Positions 7,873-15,482 of a DNA stretch of 64,000 nucleotides are shown here, piece by piece. Both the position numbers and the translations under genes were made by a program. The stretch comes from Pseudomonas sp. PD9R (GTDB lineage: Bacteria; Pseudomonadota; Gammaproteobacteria; Pseudomonadales; Pseudomonadaceae): the NCBI RefSeq assembly GCF_019200975.1, contig NZ_JAHTMR010000023.1, positions 1-64,000 on the forward strand. Direction: 5' to 3'. The first letter of the stretch is position 1. Every line of letters starts with the position of its first letter. The notes under the pieces were generated by a model. That model was given only the letters and a program-made list of their open reading frames with translations, did not search any database and had not been told where the DNA came from.

Positions 7873-9426
7873 TCAGCCCTTGCGAACCCGCAAACTGCGC
7901 CACAACGCTGCAACCATCAACACACTCACCAGCGCCCAACCCCAGGCCTGCTGGTTCTGCAAACCTTCGCGGTACAGTTGCGGCGCAATGCCGGCGCCGA
8001 TGATGAAGGCCAGCAGGGCGATTTCCCGGCGCGGCACGCTCACCGGGCGGCATAGATAGACCAGTGCCGGAACGATGAACGCGACGCTAGGGAAGCTGCG
8101 ATAGCGCGGGTCGAACACCATCTCCAGCATCATCACTGTTGCCGCGAACCCGGCCCCAGCCAACAACCAGCCAGCACGACGCTCCAGCGCATTGAACGCC
8201 GATCTACGCCAGCCATGGCGAGGGCTCAATGTCAGTGCAGCGTGAGCCAGCACCAGCAGATTCAACGCTGTCAGCAAAGCAACCCACAGCCATTCACTGG
8301 CAAATCGGGTGGTGATCCGTGCCAGATCGCCCCACGCGCCAATCGAGCAAGCAGCGAGGGCCGCCAACAGCGGCAGGACCAGCGCCGCGCGAGTGGTGCG
8401 TACTTGACCGCCAAGGATCAGCGTGCCGAGGAAGATCAAGCCACCCACCACCAGCCACTGCGACCAGTACGGCACGTTGGACACCGGCCCGGCCAGCACG
8501 CCTTTGTCCTGACGGTCGGCATCGAACAGCCCCCAATAACCACCGACCGCACCCTCACTGGCGCGTTTCCACGGTTGGTCGAAGGCTTCAATCAGGTTGT
8601 AGTGCCAGCCATGCTGCTCGGCCATCGCGACAAAACCACGAATGAATTTGGCTTCGTTGACGCGGCTCGGTAGCGCGGTTACTCGCTGGCGACCTTCGCT
8701 AGGCCAGCCGGTTTCGCCAATCATCACGTCTTTAGGGGCGAACATTTTGCCAAATGACTCACGCACTGCAGCTACCTGCAGCAGGGCAACGTCAATGTTC
8801 GAAGGGTGATCTTCCCAGTATGGCAATAAGTGGATAGTGATGAAGTCCACTGCCGGGGCGACATCCGGGTGCTTCTGCCAGAATTCCCAGACGTCGGCAT
8901 AAGTGACAGGCTGTTTGACCTGGCTTTTGACCTTATCAATGAGCTTCACCAGCTGCGCGCCGGTAACTTCCTTGCGCAGCAGGGTTTCGTTGCCAACGAT
9001 CACCGAGGTCACCACATCCGGGTTGGCATTGGCCGAAGCGATGAGCAGGTCGATTTCCTTGGCGGTATCTACCGGGTTGCTGTTGACCCAGGCGCCAATC
9101 ATCATTTTCAACCCGTGCTTGCGCGCGAGGTCGGGCAACGCTTCGAGGCCGGTCATGGAATAGGTGCGGATACATTCGAAGCGGGTCGCGAGCAGTGCTA
9201 GGTCGGCGTCCATGCGCTCGGGGCGCAACTTGAACGGCTGGTCGAACGGCGATTGATCCTTGTCGAACGGCGTATAGGACGCGCATTGCAGCTTGTGCGA
9301 CGCGCTGGCCACGTCCGGCAGGATCACCGGTTTGCCGAGGCCGTACCAGAAGCCGCAGAGCGCAAAAATCCCTAGCAGGCAGGCGAATAGATAAGCAAAA
9401 AAAGGAAAGCGGGATGTCGCGGGCAT
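7873..9426 (-). CDS. Membrane-anchored GH17 beta-1,3-glucanase-like protein
   Basis: 517 residues. A signal anchor (about 10-30) is followed by a glycoside hydrolase family 17 domain (about 48-330) and then about five transmembrane helices (about 345-510). The GH17 catalytic residues are present: acid/base Glu147 in SVIVGNET and nucleophile Glu238 in IGETGWPS. GH17 enzymes act on beta-1,3-glucans, and bacterial members with membrane tails are linked to periplasmic cyclic glucan synthesis or remodelling (NdvC-like); the exact substrate is inferred. The start at 9426 gives the signal anchor directly; upstream codons look non-coding. No partner gene of glucan synthesis lies next to it in this window. 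Confidence 0.87.
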   Translation of the reverse strand: MPATSRFPFFAYLFACLLGIFALCGFWYGLGKPVILPDVASASHKLQCASYTPFDKDQSPFDQPFKLRPERMDADLALLATRFECIRTYSMTGLEALPDLARKHGLKMMIGAWVNSNPVDTAKEIDLLIASANANPDVVTSVIVGNETLLRKEVTGAQLVKLIDKVKSQVKQPVTYADVWEFWQKHPDVAPAVDFITIHLLPYWEDHPSNIDVALLQVAAVRESFGKMFAPKDVMIGETGWPSEGRQRVTALPSRVNEAKFIRGFVAMAEQHGWHYNLIEAFDQPWKRASEGAVGGYWGLFDADRQDKGVLAGPVSNVPYWSQWLVVGGLIFLGTLILGGQVRTTRAALVLPLLAALAACSIGAWGDLARITTRFASEWLWVALLTALNLLVLAHAALTLSPRHGWRRSAFNALERRAGWLLAGAGFAATVMMLEMVFDPRYRSFPSVAFIVPALVYLCRPVSVPRREIALLAFIIGAGIAPQLYREGLQNQQAWGWALVSVLMVAALWRSLRVRKG

Positions 9427-9768
9427 GGTCAGGCCGTCTGGGAGCAAAGCGGCGCATGTTACCTGCATTTGCCACGTGCTTGGTGGCCTGCATGATTTTG
9501 ACATGCAAAGTTCGGGCGGATTGCCCGGAGCATTGGCTGTGCTCGGGATTAATGGCGTTGTGATGTCGTTTCTCGATGCCTTGAGGTCGCTGATAGAGCA
9601 GGTCGCACTGTGCGTCAGGTTGATTATCGGAGGCGTCAGTACCCTCGTTGATAATCGCGCTGATGATCGAACGAGTTCGCGGTGGGCGTGATGAGGGCGC
9701 TGTGCACCATAACAATACGTTGACGCGACTCGGCATCCGTCGAGCGCAGCACTTTCGGGGAAGTAACG
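9427..9768. other. 342-bp divergent intergenic region between the GH17 and betaine-binding protein genes
   Basis: I see no gene here. It holds the promoters of both flanking genes. One inverted repeat, GATTATC at 9621-9627 and GATAATC at 9649-9655 with a 21-bp interval, is the only clear symmetric element and could be an operator. Short open frames in the region have no family-like content. Confidence 0.5.
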
Positions 9769-10620
9769 ATGAAGATGCGACGACTTTTAGGCGCAAGTGC
9801 CGCTCTGGTACTTGCGATTGGCTCCACATTCGCCAATGCCGAGAGCAAGACCCTGAGCATCGGTTACGTTGACGGCTGGTCCGACAGCGTCGCGACTACT
9901 CACGTCGCGGCTGAGGTGATCAAGCAGAAACTCGGTTATGACGTGAAGCTGCAAGCCGTCGCGACCGGGATCATGTGGCAGGGCGTGGCCACCGGCAAAC
10001 TTGACGCCATGCTGTCGGCCTGGCTGCCGGTGACTCACGGTGAATATTGGGCCAAGAACAAAGATCAGGTCGTCGACTACGGCCCGAACTTCAAGGACGC
10101 GAAAATCGGCCTGATCGTGCCGGAGTACGTAAAAGCCAAGTCGCTTGAGGATCTGAAGACCGACGAGAGCTTTAAAAACCGCATTGTTGGTATCGACGCC
10201 GGTTCAGGCGTGATGCTCAAAACCGAGCAGGCGATCAAGGATTACGACCTGACCGGATATCAACTCAAAGCCAGTTCCGGCGCCGGCATGATTGCCGAAC
10301 TGACCCGAGCCGAGAAGAAAAACGAATCCATTGCCGTAACCGGTTGGGTGCCACACTGGATGTTCGCCAAGTGGAAACTGCGTTTCCTGGATGACCCGAA
10401 AGGCGTATATGGCGCGGCAGAAACCGTTAACAGCATTGGCAGCAAAGAACTGGCAACTAAAGCACCGGAAGTGGCCAAGTTCCTGAAGAACTTCCAGTGG
10501 GCTTCGAAAGACGAAATCGGTGAAGTCATGCTGGCGATTCAAGATGGTGCCAAGCCAGAAGCAGCAGCGAAGGATTGGGTGGCCAAACACCCTGAGCGCG
10601 TAGCTGAGTGGACCAAATAA
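9769..10620 (+). CDS. Orphan glycine-betaine/choline-type ABC substrate-binding protein (OpuAC family)
   Basis: 283 residues: signal peptide (1-24, cut after TFANA) and an OpuAC-type periplasmic binding domain. The YVDGWSDSVATTHVA start and the DAMLSAWLPVTHGEYW segment near residue 84 are the typical quaternary-ammonium binding regions, with aromatic residues forming the cage for the trimethylammonium group. In pseudomonads such single binding proteins (BetX, CaiX, CbcX) are encoded apart from the transporter and feed a shared CbcWV core; that is known for the family, and which ligand this one binds cannot be read. No permease or ATPase gene is adjacent. GGGGA lies 7 bp before the ATG. Confidence 0.9.
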   Translation: MKMRRLLGASAALVLAIGSTFANAESKTLSIGYVDGWSDSVATTHVAAEVIKQKLGYDVKLQAVATGIMWQGVATGKLDAMLSAWLPVTHGEYWAKNKDQVVDYGPNFKDAKIGLIVPEYVKAKSLEDLKTDESFKNRIVGIDAGSGVMLKTEQAIKDYDLTGYQLKASSGAGMIAELTRAEKKNESIAVTGWVPHWMFAKWKLRFLDDPKGVYGAAETVNSIGSKELATKAPEVAKFLKNFQWASKDEIGEVMLAIQDGAKPEAAAKDWVAKHPERVAEWTK

Positions 10621-10641
10621 TCTGAGTTCAGGCCTGCATGC

Positions 10642-10729
10642 CCTGTAGGAGTTGCCGCAGGCTGCGATCTTTTGATTTGGCTTTCAAAGCGAAGATCAAG
10701 AGATCGCAGCCTGCTGCAGCTCCTACAGT
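10642..10729. repeat. REPIN, GATCGCAGCCTGC family
   Basis: Arms at 10642-10675 and 10692-10728 in inverted orientation, starting CTGTAGGAG and ending CTCCTACAG. It sits between the betaine-binding protein gene and the DUF485 gene. Confidence 0.88.
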
Positions 10730-10866
10730 CATGTTTAAGGTGGGGAAACTGTTTCCTGCTGATTATTGGCGAAAACGTCATGTCGTTCTAATACTAAGGT
10801 CGTCTGGAACCTGTCCTTGAGCCGCATAGAGTGAGTACGTTCCAACTAAATCTGTGCTGCGAGGAT

Positions 10867-10874
10867 AAAAACAA
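10867..10874 (+). promoter_or_regulatory. Possible Hfq/Crc catabolite-repression site before DUF485-actP
   Basis: AAAAACAA, an exact AANAAYAA match, lies between the GAGG ribosome site and the ATG and includes the A of the start codon. In pseudomonads Hfq with Crc binds such A-rich motifs to block translation of genes for less preferred carbon sources, which fits acetate uptake. Confidence 0.5.
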
Positions 10875-11185
10875 TGAACGACAGCATTTACCTCTCGATT
10901 CAAAACAGCCCGCGATTCAAGGAGCTGGTTAGCAAGAGAGAACGATTCGCCTGGATTCTTTCGGCGATCATGCTAGGGCTTTACTCCGGATTCATCCTTT
11001 TGATTGCTTACGGGCCGCATGTACTGGGGGCGAAAATCAGCCCTGAGTCATCGATTACCTGGGGCATACCCATCGGAGTCGGGCTGATTCTTTCGGCCTT
11101 CGTCCTGACCGGTATTTACGTACGACGCGCCAATGGCGAATTCGACGACCTGAACAATGCGATTCTCAAGGAGGCTCAGCAATGA
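10874..11185 (+). CDS. yjcH: DUF485 membrane protein (YjcH-like), partner of ActP
   Basis: 103 residues with two transmembrane helices (about 27-47 and 60-83), typical of the DUF485 family that is nearly always encoded just before the acetate permease. The FKELVSKRERFAWILSAIML entry to helix 1 is the family signature. It is probably a small accessory subunit of the permease in the inner membrane; its precise task is not established. The stop overlaps the actP start by 4 bp (ATGA), so the pair is co-translated. A GAGG ribosome site is overlain by an A-rich stretch that could bind Hfq/Crc. A weak sigma-70-like pair TTGGCG-17-TAATAC lies at 10766-10794. Confidence 0.92.
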   Translation: MNDSIYLSIQNSPRFKELVSKRERFAWILSAIMLGLYSGFILLIAYGPHVLGAKISPESSITWGIPIGVGLILSAFVLTGIYVRRANGEFDDLNNAILKEAQQ

Positions 11186-12840
11186 TCCGGCGTCTAATGG
11201 CTCTATTGAGCATTGCAGCCTTTGCACCTGGCGCCTGGGCAGCTGAAGCCCTGACCGGCGAAGTGCACAAACAACCGCTCAACGTTGCCGCGATCCTGAT
11301 GTTTGTGGTGTTCGTCGGTGCGACCCTTTGCATTACCTATTGGGCTTCCAAGCGCAACAAGTCGGCGGCCGACTACTATGCGGCAGGCGGCAAAATCACC
11401 GGTTTCCAGAATGGCTTGGCAATTGCTGGTGACTACATGTCGGCGGCGTCTTTCCTGGGTATTTCCGCGCTGGTGTTCACCTCCGGCTACGATGGTCTGA
11501 TCTACTCGATCGGCTTCCTGGTGGGCTGGCCGATCATTCTGTTCCTGATCGCCGAACGTCTGCGTAACCTGGGTAAATACACCTTTGCCGACGTGGCGTC
11601 GTATCGCCTTGGGCAAACCCAGATCCGTTCGCTGTCCGCCTGCGGTTCGCTGGTGGTGGTAGCGTTCTACCTGATCGCGCAAATGGTCGGTGCCGGCAAG
11701 CTTATCCAGCTGTTGTTTGGTCTCGATTACCATGTTGCGGTGATTCTGGTCGGTATCCTGATGTGCATGTACGTGCTGTTCGGCGGCATGCTGGCGACCA
11801 CTTGGGTGCAAATCATCAAGGCTGTCCTGTTGCTGTCCGGTGCTTCCTTCATGGCGCTGATGGTGATGAAGCACGTGAACTTCGACTTCAACATGCTGTT
11901 CTCCGAGGCGATCAAGGTTCACCCTAAAGGTGAAGCGATCATGAGCCCGGGTGGCTTGGTTAAAGATCCTGTCTCGGCGTTCTCCCTCGGCCTGGCACTG
12001 ATGTTCGGTACCGCTGGCCTGCCACACATCCTGATGCGCTTCTTCACCGTGAGTGATGCGAAAGAAGCTCGTAAGAGCGTGCTGTACGCAACCGGCTTCA
12101 TTGGCTACTTCTACATCCTGACCTTCATCATCGGCTTCGGCGCGATTCTGCTGGTCAGCACCAATCCGGCCTTCAAAGATGCGGCTGGCGCGCTGTTGGG
12201 CGGTAACAACATGGCGGCGGTGCACCTGGCTAACGCAGTGGGTGGCAGTATTTTCCTCGGCTTCATCTCGGCGGTGGCGTTCGCGACCATTCTGGCAGTG
12301 GTTGCCGGTCTGACCCTGGCCGGCGCTTCGGCGGTGTCTCACGACCTGTACGCCAGCGTGATCAAGAAGGGCAAGGCCAACGAGAAGGATGAGATCCGCG
12401 TTTCGAAAATCACCACCATCGCTCTGGCAGTGCTGGCGATCGGTCTGGGTATTCTCTTCGAAAGCCAGAACATCGCGTTCATGGTGGGCCTGGCGTTCTC
12501 CATCGCGGCGAGCTGCAACTTCCCGGTCCTGCTGCTCTCCATGTACTGGAAGAAGCTGACCACCCGCGGTGCAATGATCGGCGGCTGGATGGGGCTGATC
12601 AGTGCGGTGGGCTTGATGGTGCTTGGTCCGACCATTTGGGTGCAGATCCTGCACCATGAGAAGGCGATCTTCCCGTATGAGTACCCGGCGCTGTTCTCGA
12701 TGATCATTGCCTTTATCGGGATCTGGTTCTTCTCGATCACCGACAAGTCGACTGCAGCTGACAATGAGCGGGCGCTGTTCTTCCCGCAATTCGTTCGTTC
12801 GCAGACTGGTTTGGGCGCGAGTGGTGCTGTTTCGCACTAA
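11182..12840 (+). CDS. actP: Cation/acetate symporter ActP
   Basis: 552 residues, matching the usual length of this sodium:solute symporter family member. A cleaved signal-like N-terminus (APGAWA-AE) is followed by about 13 transmembrane helices. Family motifs include SAADYYAAGGKITGFQNG near residue 60 and AIAGDYMSAASFLGISALV, the region lining the substrate and sodium path. It imports acetate and probably other short monocarboxylates at low concentration. It is coupled to the DUF485 gene by a 4-bp overlap. An intrinsic terminator follows at 12879-12908. Confidence 0.95.
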   Translation: MIRRLMALLSIAAFAPGAWAAEALTGEVHKQPLNVAAILMFVVFVGATLCITYWASKRNKSAADYYAAGGKITGFQNGLAIAGDYMSAASFLGISALVFTSGYDGLIYSIGFLVGWPIILFLIAERLRNLGKYTFADVASYRLGQTQIRSLSACGSLVVVAFYLIAQMVGAGKLIQLLFGLDYHVAVILVGILMCMYVLFGGMLATTWVQIIKAVLLLSGASFMALMVMKHVNFDFNMLFSEAIKVHPKGEAIMSPGGLVKDPVSAFSLGLALMFGTAGLPHILMRFFTVSDAKEARKSVLYATGFIGYFYILTFIIGFGAILLVSTNPAFKDAAGALLGGNNMAAVHLANAVGGSIFLGFISAVAFATILAVVAGLTLAGASAVSHDLYASVIKKGKANEKDEIRVSKITTIALAVLAIGLGILFESQNIAFMVGLAFSIAASCNFPVLLLSMYWKKLTTRGAMIGGWMGLISAVGLMVLGPTIWVQILHHEKAIFPYEYPALFSMIIAFIGIWFFSITDKSTAADNERALFFPQFVRSQTGLGASGAVSH

Positions 12841-12848
12841 CGGTAGTT

Positions 12849-12872
12849 AGAGCTGCAAGTTGTAAGCTGCGA
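12849..12872. repeat. Half copy of the AGCTGCAAGCTNCAAGC repeat
   Basis: The bases AGCTGCAAGTTGTAAGCTGC resemble one arm of the inverted repeat at 22331-22419. Only one arm is present, between actP and its terminator. Confidence 0.55.
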
Positions 12873-12878
12873 GATAAT

Positions 12879-12908
12879 GCCCCGGTCGAGAGATCGGGGC
12901 ATTTTTGT
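12879..12908 (+). terminator. Intrinsic terminator of actP
   Basis: GCCCCGGTC / GATCGGGGC stem (one mismatch) with a GAGA loop, followed by ATTTTTG. Confidence 0.88.
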
Positions 12909-12925
12909 TTGGCTGCGTTAAACGG

Positions 12926-13017
12926 AAGATCAAAGGATCGCAGCCTTCGGCAGCTCCTACATGAGATCGCATTGCAACTGAACTGACCCCCAAATGTTGG
13001 ACGATCTTTTGATCTTG
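12926..13017. repeat. Decayed REPIN, GATCGCAGCCTTCGG family
   Basis: The left arm (12926-12963) is intact. The right side keeps only the outer GATCTTTTGATCTTG end (13003-13017), the inner arm being replaced by unrelated sequence. Confidence 0.65.
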
Positions 13018-13021
13018 CAAA

Positions 13022-13054
13022 CAAAAACGGCCTCTATCTAAATAGAGGCCGTTT
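13022..13054 (-). terminator. Intrinsic terminator of gltA
   Basis: AACGGCCTCTAT / ATAGAGGCCGTT stem with a short loop; on the minus strand it is followed by a T-rich run. It lies 36 bp after the gltA stop. Confidence 0.9.
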
Positions 13055-13089
13055 CCAGTGCAACTTAAGACGTTATCGCAAGACAGGTC

Positions 13090-14379
13090 TTACTTGCGGT
13101 CTTCCAGCTTGGTGATGTCACGCGACTCGTAGCCGGTGTACAGCTGGCGCGGGCGGCCAATCTTGTAAGGGCTGGAGAGCATTTCTTTCCAGTGGGAGAT
13201 CCAGCCGACGGTCCGCGCCAGGGCGAAGATCACGGTGAACATGCTGGTTGGAATGCCGATCGCCTTGAGGATGATCCCCGAGTAGAAGTCGACGTTCGGG
13301 TACAACGAGCGTTCGATGAAGTACGGGTCGGTCAGGGCGATCTCTTCCAGGCGCATGGCCAGTTCGAGTTGTGGATCGTTCTTGATGCCCAGTTCTTTCA
13401 ATACTTCGTCGCAGGTCTTCTTCATGACGGTAGCGCGAGGGTCGCGGTTTTTGTAAACACGGTGACCGAAGCCCATCAGCTTGAACGGATCGTTCTTGTC
13501 TTTGGCCTTGGCGATGTACTTGTCGATGTTGGAAACATCGCCAATTTCATCGAGCATGGTCAGGACGGCTTCGTTGGCGCCGCCGTGGGCAGGGCCCCAC
13601 AGTGCAGCGATACCGGCGGCGATACAGGCGAACGGGTTGGCCCCCGACGAACCTGCCAGACGAACGGTGGAAGTCGATGCGTTTTGCTCGTGGTCGGCGT
13701 GGAGGATGAAGATCCGGTCCATGGCCTTGGCGAGTACCGGGCTGATCGGTTTGATCTCGCACGGCGTGTTGAACATCATGTGCAGGAAGTTTTCCGCGTA
13801 CGTCAGGTCGTTGCGCGGGTACATCATGGGTTGGCCCATGGAGTACTTGTAAACCATCGCTGCCAGGGTTGGCATCTTGGCAACCAGGCGGATCGCGGAG
13901 ATTTCGCGATGCTGCGGGTTATTGATGTCCAGGGAGTCGTGGTAGAAGGCCGAGAGGGCGCCGACTACGCCGCACATGACGGCCATTGGGTGGGCGTCGC
14001 GACGGAAACCGTTGAAGAAGGTCTTCAGCTGCTCGTGAACCATGGTGTGGTTCTTGACGGTGCTGACGAACTGGGCCTTCTGTTCTGCGGTCGGCAATTC
14101 GCCGTTGAGCAGCAGATAGCAGGTTTCCAGGTAGTCCGACTTTTCAGCCAGCTGTTCGATCGGGTAGCCGCGGTGCAGCAGAATGCCGTTGTCGCCGTCG
14201 ATATAGGTGATCTTCGACTCGCAAGAAGCGGTCGACATGAAACCAGGGTCAAAGGTGAAACGGCCCGTGGCCGTCAGGCCCCGAACATCGATAACATCGG
14301 GACCAACGGTGCCGGTTAAAATGGGCAGCTCGACGGGGGCTGCGCCCTCGATGATCAACTGCGCTTTTTTGTCAGCCAT
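13090..14379 (-). CDS. gltA: Citrate synthase, type II
   Basis: 429 residues, the usual length of the hexameric, NADH-inhibited type II enzyme of Gram-negative bacteria. It condenses oxaloacetate and acetyl-CoA to citrate. Catalytic residues are visible: His in ILHADHEQNAS (about 229), His in GFGHRVYKNRDPR (about 306) and Asp in NVDFYSG (about 364). The N-terminal beta domain seen in type II enzymes is present. A very strong AGGAGG ribosome site lies just before the ATG, and a sigma-70 promoter at 14438-14465 drives it. It is divergent from sdhC, so both TCA units start from one 363-bp region. Confidence 0.97.
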   Translation of the reverse strand: MADKKAQLIIEGAAPVELPILTGTVGPDVIDVRGLTATGRFTFDPGFMSTASCESKITYIDGDNGILLHRGYPIEQLAEKSDYLETCYLLLNGELPTAEQKAQFVSTVKNHTMVHEQLKTFFNGFRRDAHPMAVMCGVVGALSAFYHDSLDINNPQHREISAIRLVAKMPTLAAMVYKYSMGQPMMYPRNDLTYAENFLHMMFNTPCEIKPISPVLAKAMDRIFILHADHEQNASTSTVRLAGSSGANPFACIAAGIAALWGPAHGGANEAVLTMLDEIGDVSNIDKYIAKAKDKNDPFKLMGFGHRVYKNRDPRATVMKKTCDEVLKELGIKNDPQLELAMRLEEIALTDPYFIERSLYPNVDFYSGIILKAIGIPTSMFTVIFALARTVGWISHWKEMLSSPYKIGRPRQLYTGYESRDITKLEDRK

Positions 14380-14437
14380 GTGGCCTCCTATTTATGCTTG
14401 AAATCATCAGACAGACCCCCCACGCAGGGCCCGCACC

Positions 14438-14465
14438 ACTATAGTGAGATAAATTCGAATGTCAA
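14438..14465 (-). promoter_or_regulatory. Sigma-70 promoter of gltA
   Basis: On the minus strand: TTGACA, a 16-bp spacer, then TATAGT. Both boxes are close to consensus. The predicted start site lies about 50 nt before the gltA ATG. Confidence 0.75.
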
Positions 14466-14579
14466 TTTGCCTAAAGTCTTGCTCCAGAAGGCTTTAACCG
14501 GACTTTTTCCTCGAAATTGACTGCCATTTACGCCTTTTATGTGACTTGCGCAATCAGCAGTTTGGGTTAGGCGTTTGCG

Positions 14580-14608
14580 TTGTCATTAGTAGCCTAACTG
14601 TCTATACT
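14580..14608 (+). promoter_or_regulatory. Sigma-70 promoter of the sdh-suc operon
   Basis: TTGTCA, a 17-bp spacer and TATACT. The predicted transcript starts near 14615 and has a leader of about 130 nt before sdhC. Confidence 0.7.
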
Positions 14609-14742
14609 CGGCCACCGACCGCCAAGGGCTTTTGGGCTTGCGTTATTGGGGGTCGCCTCCCTGGGTGGTGGTTACCTGACCAGTGCACTCCCCAACAACT
14701 TTGCCCTGATTGTTAGGGGCTCTTCAGTGTGAAAAAAAAGCC

Positions 14743-15117
14743 GTGAAAAGCCAACGACCTGTAAACCTAGACCTAAGGACCATCAAACTCCCAGTCACTG
14801 CTTACACGTCCATTCTTCACCGTATCTCCGGTGTCATTCTCTTTGTCAGCCTGGCCATCATGCTTTATGCATTGGACAAGTCGCTGAGCTCCGAGGAAGG
14901 CTTCGGTCAGGTGAAAGCGTGTCTGACCAGTCCGCTAGCCAAGCTAGTGATTTGGGGCATCCTGTCCGCCTTGCTGTATCACTTGGTAGCCGGTGTGCGC
15001 CACTTGATCATGGACATGGGCATCGGTGAGACGCTGGAAGGCGGCAAACTGGGCTCGAAAATCGTTATCGCCGTTTCCGTGGTGGTAATCGTTCTGGCAG
15101 GAGTTTGGATATGGTAA
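14743..15117 (+). CDS. sdhC: Succinate dehydrogenase cytochrome b556 subunit
   Basis: 124 residues with three transmembrane helices (about 25-47, 63-85 and 103-123), anchoring complex II in the inner membrane and binding heme b and ubiquinone. The family motif TAYTSILHRISGV supplies quinone-site Ser and Arg, and YHLVAGVRHLIMDMG carries the heme-ligand His region. The start is uncertain: I use GTG 14743, which gives MKSQRPVNLDL, because the upstream in-frame codons (Cys-Glu-Lys-Lys-Ala) offer no start except a distant TTG at 14710. There is no good ribosome site close by. The end overlaps sdhD by 7 bp. Confidence 0.92.
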   Translation: MKSQRPVNLDLRTIKLPVTAYTSILHRISGVILFVSLAIMLYALDKSLSSEEGFGQVKACLTSPLAKLVIWGILSALLYHLVAGVRHLIMDMGIGETLEGGKLGSKIVIAVSVVVIVLAGVWIW

Positions 15118-15479
15118 CTAACGTCACGAACCTGTCGCGTTCGGGCCTCTATGACTGGATGGCGCAACGTGTGTCTGCGGTCGTTCTCGCGGCTTACTTC
15201 ATTTTCCTGATCGGATACGTCGTCGCCCATCCTGGCCTCGGCTATACCCAATGGCATGAACTGTTCGCCCATAACGGGATGCGTATTTTCAGTCTCCTGG
15301 CTCTCGTTGCCCTCGGCGCTCACGCCTGGGTCGGCATGTGGACCATCGCGACCGACTACCTGACGCCAATGGCGTTCGGCAAGTCCGCGACTGCAATACG
15401 TTTCCTTTTCCAGGCAGTATGCGGCGTTGCGATGTTCGCTTACTTCGTCTGGGGTGTGCAGATTCTCTGGGGTATCTGA
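15111..15479 (+). CDS. sdhD: Succinate dehydrogenase membrane anchor subunit
   Basis: 122 residues with three transmembrane helices (about 20-40, 57-78 and 93-115). With SdhC it forms the heme- and quinone-binding anchor of complex II. The GLYDWMAQRVSAVVLAAY opening and the ALGAHAWVGMWTIATDYL helix, with the conserved His and quinone-site Asp-Tyr, are the family signatures. The start at ATG 15111 overlaps the last codons of sdhC by 7 bp; an in-frame upstream GTG is less likely. The stop is 3 bp before sdhA, so the four subunits are translated as a tight unit. Confidence 0.94.
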   Translation: MVTNVTNLSRSGLYDWMAQRVSAVVLAAYFIFLIGYVVAHPGLGYTQWHELFAHNGMRIFSLLALVALGAHAWVGMWTIATDYLTPMAFGKSATAIRFLFQAVCGVAMFAYFVWGVQILWGI

Positions 15480-15482
15480 GTC

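Larger units (their letters stand above)
14380..14742. other. 363-bp divergent promoter region gltA / sdhC
   Basis: I see no gene. It holds the gltA promoter (14438-14465, minus strand), the sdhC promoter (14580-14608, plus strand) and an sdhC leader of about 130 nt with several short GC-rich inverted repeats but no classic terminator. Confidence 0.7.

Noticed and set aside
11203..12837. A 544-codon frame antisense to actP.
   Set aside because: It is rich in His, Gln and Arg, as expected when a hydrophobic gene is read on the other strand.
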